28,982 nt of DNA from positions 1 to 28,982 of the forward strand of contig CABJAV010000032.1 of the NCBI GenBank assembly GCA_902363675.1, given 5' to 3'. Position 1 is the stretch's first letter. Every line of letters begins with the position of its first letter. The position numbers were made by a program, and so were the translations under genes. A model generated the notes under the pieces. It was not told the DNA's origin, searched no databases, and saw nothing but the letters and a program-made list of their open reading frames with translations. The stretch comes from Lachnospiraceae bacterium (lineage in GTDB: Bacteria > Bacillota > Clostridia > Lachnospirales > Lachnospiraceae). Positions 7,177-14,504 of the stretch are shown here, piece after piece.

Positions 7177-8199
7177 ATGAGTGAACAGTTGGATAAAAAT
7201 ACAAATCAAACCGATGAAAGACTGACAAAAGAAAGTCTGCAGTTACAGAAAGCTCTATGGATTCGTGAGGAAGTAAACAAAAAACGCGCACAGGAAGACC
7301 AGTTGCTTGATCAGATTTTCCGCGAACAACAGTTGCTTCAGGAAATGGATGACGATATGGACGTCAATATGGAACACGTCAGGGAAGGGCGCAAGTATCG
7401 TGAGGATATCCGGGAGCGTGTTGAGGACAGGGTCTATGAGATACATGATCTGAGTGCAGATAAGCGGGAAGGCATGCGGGAATATAAGCAGGCATACCGC
7501 AGAGGTTATGCACTTGCGATGTTTTTCCTATCGCTCGCATTGTGCGTGTTTGCAGGTTATCTTCACGGAATTACATCACAGATCTGTCTGGTGCTGCTGA
7601 TGTTTACAGGTACACAGGCGGCACTTTTAGTTCATGAAAAAGAATGTTTTGCATTCTGGAGAGTTCTTTGTATATTTCTGGGAAGCATTATTTTTCCGGG
7701 AATGCTGGTGCTTTTTATCGGATATGAATTGCATTTTGATTACTATAAATTTGCACTTCCTTATAGCCTGGCGGGAGCGTTTGTGGTGCTGGCAATCACG
7801 ACAGCAGCATATTTTCTGTATGATCCATACCGTGTGGCAAGGCGTCGGATCAGCGATGCAAAAAGCATGATAAGGACGGTGGAAAAATCAGCAAGAAAAC
7901 AGGTAAAGAAAAATCAGAAAATACTGGAAAAGCAGGATGTTAAGCAGCAGCGTCTTTTGAAAAGGCAAGAGAAAAAAACACAGAGTTGGTTTGAGAAACT
8001 TCGGCAGAAAATAAAGAAATCAAAGCAGGCAGAAAAGCCACAACCGGAAGTGCAGAGCGATGCTAATGTAGAAAGCAAAAGTACAGGACCGGCAAAGGAC
8101 GTAACTGATAATGAAGCAGAGGCGGATAACTCTGAGGAAGCGAAGTCAGAAACTGCAGCAGATGAAGAAATAAACAATTCAGAAGAGACAGAATTATAA
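7177..8199 (+). CDS. Membrane protein with N-terminal coiled coil and charged tail (340 aa)
   Basis: Not recognised as a named family. Residues 15-108 are highly charged and helical, with heptad-like leucines (likely coiled coil). Four membrane segments lie at about 111-129, 134-152, 162-184 and 193-215. Residues 216-285 are strongly basic (KKNQKILEKQ, KRQEKKTQSWFEKLRQKIKK), and 285-340 are acidic and disordered, ending EETEL. Both termini are predicted cytosolic. Start ATG 7177 follows AAAAGGTAAAAA. A bidirectional terminator follows the stop. It could be a scaffold or septum/envelope-associated protein, but nothing in the sequence proves this. Confidence 0.8.
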   Translation: MSEQLDKNTNQTDERLTKESLQLQKALWIREEVNKKRAQEDQLLDQIFREQQLLQEMDDDMDVNMEHVREGRKYREDIRERVEDRVYEIHDLSADKREGMREYKQAYRRGYALAMFFLSLALCVFAGYLHGITSQICLVLLMFTGTQAALLVHEKECFAFWRVLCIFLGSIIFPGMLVLFIGYELHFDYYKFALPYSLAGAFVVLAITTAAYFLYDPYRVARRRISDAKSMIRTVEKSARKQVKKNQKILEKQDVKQQRLLKRQEKKTQSWFEKLRQKIKKSKQAEKPQPEVQSDANVESKSTGPAKDVTDNEAEADNSEEAKSETAADEEINNSEETEL

Positions 8200-8222
8200 A
8201 AATTGTAATTTACATAATACGG

Positions 8223-8254
8223 AAAAGGTCGTTCCACAGTGGGAACGGCCTTTT
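8223..8254. terminator. Bidirectional terminator between convergent genes
   Basis: AAAAGGTCGTTCC (8223-8235) pairs with GGAACGGCCTTTT (8242-8254), with one G-T pair. The A-run and T-run flank the stem, so it can stop transcripts of both the 7177 gene and the minus-strand gene ending at 8271. Confidence 0.88.
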
Positions 8255-8270
8255 CGCGTACAGGAAACGA

Positions 8271-9224
8271 TTATTTATTTTCTTCTATGATCTCTGCGGT
8301 ATCTAAGATCAGCTGGGATGCTTTCATACGAAGCAGATCGGACTTCAGCTGAACGGCTGGAAGAACCTGCTTTACCACATCGATTGGCTGCTGATACTTC
8401 TGTGAAATGAGTTCGTACTGTTCGTTCATTTCATCCTCAGAAACGGTGATATGCTCGGCTTTGATGATTTCATCGAGAATCACTTCAAGCTTTGCCTGTT
8501 TGGAAGCATAAGGCTTTACTTCTTCGCGGAAAGCCTCGGTTGTTTTGCCCATCATCTGCAGGTACTGTGCGAGCGGGATTCCCTGCTGTGCAAGCTGGGC
8601 TTCCATCTGCTGAAGCTGTACGTCGATGGCAGCTTCTACTGCTTCTGGAGGAAGCAGACAGGAGGAAGAAGAAAGAATCTGATCGTAAAGCTGCTCTCTG
8701 GAAGCTTCGTCTTTCTTTGCCTGTACTTCATAATCTAAATATTCGCTGATGTGTTTCTTTAAATCATCAACAGTCTTTACTTCCGGGATAGCAAGGGATA
8801 CAACGAATTCATCATTGAGCTCGGATGCTTTCTCAGAGTAGATTTCGTGTAATTTTACTTTAAATACAACTTCTTTTCCTGCCAGATCCGGTGCATGATA
8901 CTGCTCCGGGAAGGAAAGGTTGATGTCGCGGTCTTCGCCAATCTCCATACCAACAATCTGCTCCTCAAATCCGGGAATGAAAGCACCGGAACCGATGCCC
9001 AGAGGGTATTTTTCAGCTTTTCCACCATCAAAAGGAACACCGTCTTTGAATCCTTCGTAATCGATGACTGCGGTATCGCCCATGGCAACCGGGCCTTCTT
9101 TGTTCACGCGTGTCGGGTTGCCGGCTAAAAGGGTACCGATCTGCGCATTTACGTCATCCTCTGTGTAGGTAATGACCGGAATGGTAGCTTTCAGTCCCTT
9201 GTACTGTCCTAATAAAATGTCCAT
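8271..9224 (-). CDS. Trigger factor-like FKBP peptidyl-prolyl isomerase lacking the ribosome-binding domain
   Basis: Residues about 48-130 form an FKBP-type isomerase domain (GDTAVIDYEGFKDGVPFDGG, YPLGIGSGAFIPGFEEQIVG). Residues 135-300 are the helical arm region of trigger factor, with LPPEAVEAAIDVQLQQMEAQ and QQGIPLAQYLQMMGKT. Full trigger factor is about 430 residues and starts with a ribosome-docking domain carrying a GFRxGxxP-type loop. That domain is absent here: the protein opens MDILLGQYKGLKATIP. Upstream is a proper ribosome binding site (GAGGATAAATC) and promoter, so it is not a truncation artefact. It probably acts as a ribosome-independent cytosolic chaperone/isomerase, with a separate full tig elsewhere. 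Confidence 0.88.
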   Translation of the reverse strand: MDILLGQYKGLKATIPVITYTEDDVNAQIGTLLAGNPTRVNKEGPVAMGDTAVIDYEGFKDGVPFDGGKAEKYPLGIGSGAFIPGFEEQIVGMEIGEDRDINLSFPEQYHAPDLAGKEVVFKVKLHEIYSEKASELNDEFVVSLAIPEVKTVDDLKKHISEYLDYEVQAKKDEASREQLYDQILSSSSCLLPPEAVEAAIDVQLQQMEAQLAQQGIPLAQYLQMMGKTTEAFREEVKPYASKQAKLEVILDEIIKAEHITVSEDEMNEQYELISQKYQQPIDVVKQVLPAVQLKSDLLRMKASQLILDTAEIIEENK

Positions 9225-9280
9225 GATTTATCCTCATTTCTTGTAATTTGTATGCTTTGATTCATTCGCAACATGGGTGT

Positions 9281-9309
9281 AGTATACATGAAAAAGCAGT
9301 AGGCCGCAA
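9281..9309 (-). promoter_or_regulatory. Promoter of the trigger factor-like gene
   Basis: Read on the minus strand: TTGCGG (9309-9304), a 17-base spacer, TATACT (9286-9281). It lies about 57 bases before the ATG. Confidence 0.6.
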
Positions 9310-9345
9310 GTTTTTGGCTTTTTTTTGACACATGTGGAATATGTT

Positions 9346-9374
9346 TTGCACGAACTTTGTAAATATGTTATAAT
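9346..9374 (+). promoter_or_regulatory. Promoter of the diguanylate cyclase gene
   Basis: TTGCAC (9346-9351), a 17-base spacer, TATAAT (9369-9374). The ATG at 9420 follows after 45 bases. Confidence 0.75.
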
Positions 9375-9419
9375 CAACATAGTTATATACGTCAGATTTT
9401 GATTTTTTTGAGGGAAAAA

Positions 9420-10547
9420 ATGAGCAAAGATAAAATTGCCTGGTCAGAAATATTTAAGAAAAATACATATTATGAGCAGAAAGATAAAATGCAGAATATA
9501 TTTTCCATTCGTTGCATTATCATTGTTTTTCTGTTGTACTCGTTTACGTTTTTTTTGAATCTTATCGATGTATTTATTGTGGATACACAGATTTTTGTTA
9601 TCAGCTATGTAGAGATGATCGTGGCGCTTTTGATTTATCTGGCATTGCTTACATCGATTGGATTGGAAAAGCCGGTTACAAAGTATCTGAACATTACGGT
9701 CATTGCTGTTATGGTCACGATTGCGGGAAGTGCACTCACTTATCATACGGTGATAATTGTTGTGATTCCGATTATTTTTTCAAGTATGTACGCAGATAAG
9801 AAGCTTGCCAACTATGCGTTTGTAATTACGATTCTGAGTATTATCATTACTACTTATGCAGGGTATTATAATGGTGTGTGTGATGCAAACATGGCACTGC
9901 TGACAACGAATAAATTGTCGGATATTTCTAAGGATGGCGTATTCCTGATGAATGAAGTAAATAAAAATCCACTTGCCACGCTGGGACTGTATTATGTAGT
10001 TCCAAGGTCACTTCTGGCTACCTGCTTTTACGCGGTATGTAAGAATGTTTATCATATCGTGGAAAAGATGATGGAGAATGCGATCCGTGTAAAAACACTT
10101 GCTGCCATGGATGATATGACCGGTATGTACAATCGGAATAAGCTTTTGGAAGTTGTGAACAGTGATACATATAAAGATATGCAGGTCGCAATTATTTACT
10201 GGGACATTAACCGTCTCAAATATGTGAATGATACATTCGGTCATCTGTCGGGGGATTTCCTGATCGTGAAGATTGCGGAGTCGATCAGGCAGGTGTGTGG
10301 TGAGCAGGCAGAAACATTCCGCTACGGTGGCGATGAATTTATTATGATTATAAAGAATGGCACTGCAGATCTTGCTGAAGAAATTATTGCTAAGTGGAAA
10401 AAAGTGGTCACAGAAATTGATGATACAAGTAAGTTCCCGATTTCTGCATCGGTCGGATATGCGGTAGGACAAGGCGAAGATATACGGACCATTATTGGCA
10501 AAGCAGATAAGAAAATGTATGCCAATAAAGATCAGCGTAGAGAATAA
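9420..10547 (+). CDS. Membrane-bound GGDEF diguanylate cyclase
   Basis: Makes cyclic di-GMP from two GTP. The N-terminal 220 residues hold about six hydrophobic segments with short loops and one longer outside loop. The GGDEF domain follows from about residue 235 (AAMDDMTGMYNRNKL), with the intact active-site motif RYGGDEF (GGDEF at 303-307) and a C-terminal SVGYAVGQGEDI. The usual inhibitory RxxD I-site, nine residues before the GG, reads GEQA, so product inhibition at that site is not expected. There is no EAL or HD-GYP partner. Start ATG 9420 is preferred over an in-frame upstream TTG at 9399 because GAGGGA lies just before it. It converges with the 68-residue gene with a two-base gap. Confidence 0.92.
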   Translation: MSKDKIAWSEIFKKNTYYEQKDKMQNIFSIRCIIIVFLLYSFTFFLNLIDVFIVDTQIFVISYVEMIVALLIYLALLTSIGLEKPVTKYLNITVIAVMVTIAGSALTYHTVIIVVIPIIFSSMYADKKLANYAFVITILSIIITTYAGYYNGVCDANMALLTTNKLSDISKDGVFLMNEVNKNPLATLGLYYVVPRSLLATCFYAVCKNVYHIVEKMMENAIRVKTLAAMDDMTGMYNRNKLLEVVNSDTYKDMQVAIIYWDINRLKYVNDTFGHLSGDFLIVKIAESIRQVCGEQAETFRYGGDEFIMIIKNGTADLAEEIIAKWKKVVTEIDDTSKFPISASVGYAVGQGEDIRTIIGKADKKMYANKDQRRE

Positions 10548-10549
10548 AT

Positions 10550-10756
10550 TTAAGATTTCTTTTTCGGAATATGAATCTCCGGGATAGCAACCGTGTCATA
10601 GGTGACAGATGGCTGCTCTTCTTCCGGGGATTCTTTTTTTTCGGTTTCCGGTTTGTGTGTATGAATTTCCGGTACAGCTAAATTATCAATTTCCAAATCA
10701 TACGTATGTTTTTCCCTGGCTTTTTTTTCTTTCTTTTCTTTAAAAAAATTGAACAT
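10550..10756 (-). CDS. Small charged protein with duplicated VPEIH motif (68 aa)
   Basis: Unknown family. It starts MFNFFKEKKEKKAREK, an amphipathic basic helix that could touch the membrane, followed by a Glu/Lys/Pro-rich, probably disordered chain. A motif appears twice: YDLEIDNLAVPEIHTHK and YDTVAIPEIHIPKK (shared YD...A[VI]PEIH). The ribosome binding site AGGGAG precedes the ATG. It is the last gene of the minus-strand transporter operon, 20 bases after the gltS-like stop. A role as an accessory or regulatory peptide for the symporter is only an inference from position. Confidence 0.65.
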   Translation of the reverse strand: MFNFFKEKKEKKAREKHTYDLEIDNLAVPEIHTHKPETEKKESPEEEQPSVTYDTVAIPEIHIPKKKS

Positions 10757-10776
10757 AATCTAATCTCCCTAAAAAA

Positions 10777-11964
10777 TTACAACAAGTTTATAAAGAATGT
10801 AATAGCAAGGCTGTTTAAGAAATCTGCGAACAGACTTCCAATCAGTGGAATCAGAAGGTAGGCTTTCACGGAAGGTGCATAGCGCTCACACAGAACCTGC
10901 ATGTTTGCCATGGCATTCGGGGTTGCACCCATTCCGAATCCACAGGTGCCGGCTGCAAGTACAGCAGCATCATAATCGCTTCCCATCACGCGGAAAATGA
11001 TAAAGTATGTGAAGATGAAAATCAGCAGAACCTGGGCACCGAGCAGTATAACAAGCGGAAGTGCCAGAGAGGCAAGCTGCCACAGTTTCAGTGTAATCAT
11101 AGCGATTCCAAGGAAAAGCGAAAGGCAGATACCACCCAGATCGTTAATCTCACCCATATGAATGACAAATTTTCCGGAGTATTCACCGATATTTCGGATG
11201 AGAGCGGCAGCAATCATGGCACCGATGTAAATCGGGAAAGTCATGCCGGTCTTGGTGAGGAGCCAGGAAAAAATGGTTCCGAGACCGACTGCAATGATGA
11301 GCTGGAATACTGCAGCTGCATACATGTTGGTATGACGCTCGTGTTTTATCTCTTCTTCAACCAAAAGGCTGTCATCATCTGTGACAGCAGTCTCAAGAAG
11401 GTTTTTCTTCTCAATCAGTCTGCGTCCAATCGGACCACCAATCAGGCTTCCGGCGATAAGTCCGAATGTCGCTGCGGCGGTACAGATTGTTGTAGCACCC
11501 TGTACGTTGAAGTCTTCGAGAACCGGTCCGAATGCTCCGGCGGTACCGTGACCACCGACCATAGGGATGGAACCGGTACACATACCAATCAATGGATCAA
11601 GTCCGAGAACAGATGACATTCCGATTGCCAGGAAGTTCTGTGACAGGATCAGTACAATGACAAGGATAAGGAAAATAAATAAGGATTTTCCACCACTTTT
11701 TAATACTTTCAGATTTGCCTGAAATCCGACAGAGGTAAAGAAAAATACCATACAGACTTCCCGCAGCGTGTCATCAAAGGAAAATTCCGCTACGCCGGTA
11801 GAAAAGCAGACACAGGTAAAAATCGCAAAAAGCAGACCGCCCACGACTGGTGCAGGTACGCAGAATTTCTCCAGAAAATGTATTTTTTGTTTTAAAAATT
11901 GTCCGAGCATCAGAACGACGACCGCGATGGCAAGCGTCTGATACATATCTAAATGAATTTGCAT
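10777..11964 (-). CDS. gltS: GltS-type sodium/glutamate symporter (ESS family)
   Basis: A 395-residue inner-membrane carrier of the glutamate:Na+ symporter family. It has the two-fold inverted repeat with re-entrant loops: PMVGGHGTAGAFGPVLEDF around residues 134-152 and FGMGATPNAMANMQVLCERY around 345-365. These match the GHGT and GATPxAxANM signatures of E. coli GltS. A short N-terminal LDMYQTLAIAVVVLMLGQFL and PAPVVGGLLFAI are also typical. Start follows GAAGGGAACACT. It lies 18 bases after the TAXI binding-protein gene, in the same operon, which suggests that the binding protein may feed this carrier. The substrate is probably glutamate or a related dicarboxylate, unproven. Confidence 0.93.
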   Translation of the reverse strand: MQIHLDMYQTLAIAVVVLMLGQFLKQKIHFLEKFCVPAPVVGGLLFAIFTCVCFSTGVAEFSFDDTLREVCMVFFFTSVGFQANLKVLKSGGKSLFIFLILVIVLILSQNFLAIGMSSVLGLDPLIGMCTGSIPMVGGHGTAGAFGPVLEDFNVQGATTICTAAATFGLIAGSLIGGPIGRRLIEKKNLLETAVTDDDSLLVEEEIKHERHTNMYAAAVFQLIIAVGLGTIFSWLLTKTGMTFPIYIGAMIAAALIRNIGEYSGKFVIHMGEINDLGGICLSLFLGIAMITLKLWQLASLALPLVILLGAQVLLIFIFTYFIIFRVMGSDYDAAVLAAGTCGFGMGATPNAMANMQVLCERYAPSVKAYLLIPLIGSLFADFLNSLAITFFINLL

Positions 11965-11982
11965 AGTGTTCCCTTCTAAACG

Positions 11983-12942
11983 TTATTCCGTTGATACCTG
12001 AATGTTCTGCTTGGCGTAATAAGCCGCAGCTCCCGGATGGAAAGGAATGGTTATGCCCTGTGTTGCAGAAGTTTCATTCATTTGTAAATCTACAGGAATG
12101 CTGTATTGAATATCCTGTGCGTGAGAAAACAGAAGTTTCGTTAATTGTTCGACTGTTTTTTCGGAAAGTTTGTCACTTGCCAGAAGTACCGCCTGTACAC
12201 CAAGTGTTGTCACTTCTTCGGTCTGTCCGTTGTAGGTATCCGCAGGAATGGTGTATGTACTGTAACAATCGTTGAGCTGAAGCAGTTTGTCCAGACAGTC
12301 TGCATCGATGGAAAGCAGCCGGATATCGCACTGGCGGGACAATTCATCAATCATTGTTGTCTGCACTCCGGCCGTACAGAACAGCGTATCAATATCACCG
12401 GACTGCAGCTGGGAAGCAGCCTGCGCGTAATCCAGATTCACAGTGTGTACCAGTTCGGAAGAAAGTCCGCTTGCTTTCAGAATCTGATTGGCATTTCGCT
12501 CGGTTCCGGAATCTTCCTCGCCAATGGATATGGTCTTTCCCTGCAGATCATTGAGCGAATGAATAGAGGAATCGGCACGGACAACAATCTGGCAGGCTTC
12601 CGTATACAGGCCTGCAATTGCCTTAAATCCCTGATATTCTTTACCCTCAAAGATACCGGTTCCTTTGTAGGCATCTGCAGTTAAGTCCATTTGGGCAATT
12701 CCAAGTTCAATGTACCCATCGGAAAGGAGCCGTAAGTTGGCCGCAGAACCGGCGGTCGTTTTCATTTCCATCTGACAGTCAATGTCTTCTGTTGAGACGA
12801 GCTGTGTGAACGCGCTTCCGAAGGAGTGATACATGCCACCTAATGCAGCCGTACCAAAACGGATTTTATTGGAAGTCATTCCGCATCCACCTAGAAGAAG
12901 TGTTGACACACACAGCGTAAGACTGAGTAGTTTTTTCCACAT
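11983..12942 (-). CDS. TAXI-family solute-binding lipoprotein
   Basis: An extracytoplasmic binding protein. From M1 at 12942 it has a signal peptide MWKKLLSLTLCVSTLLLGGC with lipobox LGGC, so Cys20 would be lipidated. The TAXI core follows: IRFGTAALGGMYHSFGSAF, TAGSAANLRLLSDGYIELGI, IVVRADSSIHSLNDLQGKTI and SGTERNANQILKASGL. An in-frame TTG upstream (12957) is rejected because GGAGG lies between it and the ATG. TAXI proteins normally deliver solute to TRAP membrane subunits (DctM/DctQ-type or fused). None is present; instead a GltS carrier follows and an NSS carrier precedes, with gaps of 18 and 24 bases. The ligand is likely glutamate or a similar acid. Confidence 0.92.
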   Translation of the reverse strand: MWKKLLSLTLCVSTLLLGGCGMTSNKIRFGTAALGGMYHSFGSAFTQLVSTEDIDCQMEMKTTAGSAANLRLLSDGYIELGIAQMDLTADAYKGTGIFEGKEYQGFKAIAGLYTEACQIVVRADSSIHSLNDLQGKTISIGEEDSGTERNANQILKASGLSSELVHTVNLDYAQAASQLQSGDIDTLFCTAGVQTTMIDELSRQCDIRLLSIDADCLDKLLQLNDCYSTYTIPADTYNGQTEEVTTLGVQAVLLASDKLSEKTVEQLTKLLFSHAQDIQYSIPVDLQMNETSATQGITIPFHPGAAAYYAKQNIQVSTE

Positions 12943-12966
12943 AGAGTTTTCCTCCAAATCTAGTAA

Positions 12967-14322
12967 TTATACGGTGATGAAACCTAAAGCTTCGGATACT
13001 GCAAAAATCAGAATCAGAGCAAGGCAGATTGGAGCAATCCACTTGAGCATTACAACATAGAATTTTTTCTCTTTGAAAGACCCGCTATTTTCCACTTCGT
13101 CGATGATCGTCTTTGGTTTTACAATAAATCCGACAAAGATGCAGGTAAGCATGGCAACAATCGGCATCAGAACGCTGTTGCTGATGAAATCAGAGAAATC
13201 CAGAAGTCCCATACCGAGAATTTTAACAAAGCTTAAAGGTCCAAAGCCTAAGGATACCAGTCCACCTATAATCAATACATAGATTGTGATTGCGATGGTT
13301 GCTTTTTTACGTCCCCAGTGCAGTTTGTCGCAGACAATGGATACATTCGTCTCCAATAAAGAAATAGAGGAAGTCAATGCTGCAAAAAGCACAAGAATGA
13401 AAAAGGCACCGCCAATCAGTCCACCGAGATTCATGCTGTCAAATACTTTTGGCAGTGTGATGAACATCAGGGAAGGTCCTTTACTTAAGGCATCCTTGCT
13501 TCCACCGGAAAATACAAATACGGAAGGTACGATAAGAAGTCCGGCAAGGAAAGCGATGAGTGTATCGAAAATCTCGATTTTACGAACAGAGTCACGCAGA
13601 TCGTCGTCTTTTTTCATGTAAGAACCGTAAGTAATCATGATACCCATAGCCAGTGACATGGAGTAAAAGAGCTGTCCCATGGCGGCAAGCACAGTTGTTG
13701 CAGAGAAGTGCTTGATGTCAGGGAAGAGATAATACTTCACGCCGGCTGCAGCCCCCGGACGAGTGATGCAGTAAAGGCTGATGGCGATAATTAATACAAT
13801 GAGTACCGGCATCAGGATGGTACTGGCTTTTTCGATACCTTTTTGTACGCCGATGATAACAACGACGGAGGTCAGCAGTACGAAGATCGCAAACCAGATA
13901 ATTGGTTCAACTGGTTGTGCAATGAAATTGGTAAAGAAATCATCTCCGGCAGCGGTTCCTACATGACCACTGAGAAAAGAAACCATATATTTGATGACCC
14001 ATCCGCCGATGACACAGTAATATGGTGTGATGATAAACGGAACGATACATGCCAGAGCACCGACGAAGCCGAAGCGGTTATCCAGTTTCTTGAAGGCACC
14101 GGCTGCGCTGAGTCCGGTTTTACGTCCGAGAGATACTTCTGTGATCATCAGCGTAAATCCGAAACTGACTGCAAGCAACAGGTAGACGAGAATGAAAATT
14201 CCTCCACCGTATTTTGCAGCTAAGTATGGAAATCGCCATAGATTCCCAAGTCCTACAGCAGATCCGGCCGCCGCAAAGATAAAGCCCAATTTGCTGGAAA
14301 AAGTGTCACGTTTTTGACCCAT
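12967..14322 (-). CDS. Neurotransmitter:sodium symporter (NSS/SNF) family transporter
   Basis: A LeuT-fold sodium-coupled carrier, probably for amino acids. TM1 carries the unwound Na+/substrate site: FAAAGSAVGLGNLWRFPYLA (residues 15-34), then KYGGG. TM6 region YSMSLAMGIMITYGSYMK and the TM8 stretch LFAALTSSISLLETNVSIV also fit. At 451 residues it belongs to the 11-TM bacterial subgroup (no twelfth segment visible). Start follows AGGAGGATTAAAATT. It is the first gene of the operon that continues with the TAXI lipoprotein, GltS and the 68-residue protein. The substrate is not evident. Confidence 0.93.
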   Translation of the reverse strand: MGQKRDTFSSKLGFIFAAAGSAVGLGNLWRFPYLAAKYGGGIFILVYLLLAVSFGFTLMITEVSLGRKTGLSAAGAFKKLDNRFGFVGALACIVPFIITPYYCVIGGWVIKYMVSFLSGHVGTAAGDDFFTNFIAQPVEPIIWFAIFVLLTSVVVIIGVQKGIEKASTILMPVLIVLIIAISLYCITRPGAAAGVKYYLFPDIKHFSATTVLAAMGQLFYSMSLAMGIMITYGSYMKKDDDLRDSVRKIEIFDTLIAFLAGLLIVPSVFVFSGGSKDALSKGPSLMFITLPKVFDSMNLGGLIGGAFFILVLFAALTSSISLLETNVSIVCDKLHWGRKKATIAITIYVLIIGGLVSLGFGPLSFVKILGMGLLDFSDFISNSVLMPIVAMLTCIFVGFIVKPKTIIDEVENSGSFKEKKFYVVMLKWIAPICLALILIFAVSEALGFITV

Positions 14323-14359
14323 AATTTTAATCCTCCTAAATTTTATTCATATGCTTGCT

Positions 14360-14388
14360 ATTATGGCATTTTATGCGGAAAATTACAA
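14360..14388 (-). promoter_or_regulatory. Promoter of the NSS-TAXI-GltS operon
   Basis: On the minus strand TTGTAA (14388-14383), a 17-base spacer, CATAAT (14365-14360). It lies 37 bases before the ATG. Confidence 0.6.
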
Positions 14389-14438
14389 GAAAAGTGACAA
14401 AATCTTTTACTTATTTATAAGGAATTATATGGAAACTG

Positions 14439-14467
14439 TTTACAAAGTGCTTTTTTTCTTCTAATAT
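14439..14467 (+). promoter_or_regulatory. Promoter of the purine permease gene
   Basis: TTTACA (14439-14444), a 17-base spacer rich in T, TAATAT (14462-14467). It is 37 bases before the ATG. No purine riboswitch motif was seen in the leader. Confidence 0.55.
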
Positions 14468-14504
14468 CAAAAGCAAACGAAGGAAAAAGGAGATACAAGA
14501 TAAG

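Noticed and set aside
12145..12684. Open frame of 179 aa on the plus strand
   Set aside because: Antisense to the TAXI lipoprotein, which has clear family motifs.
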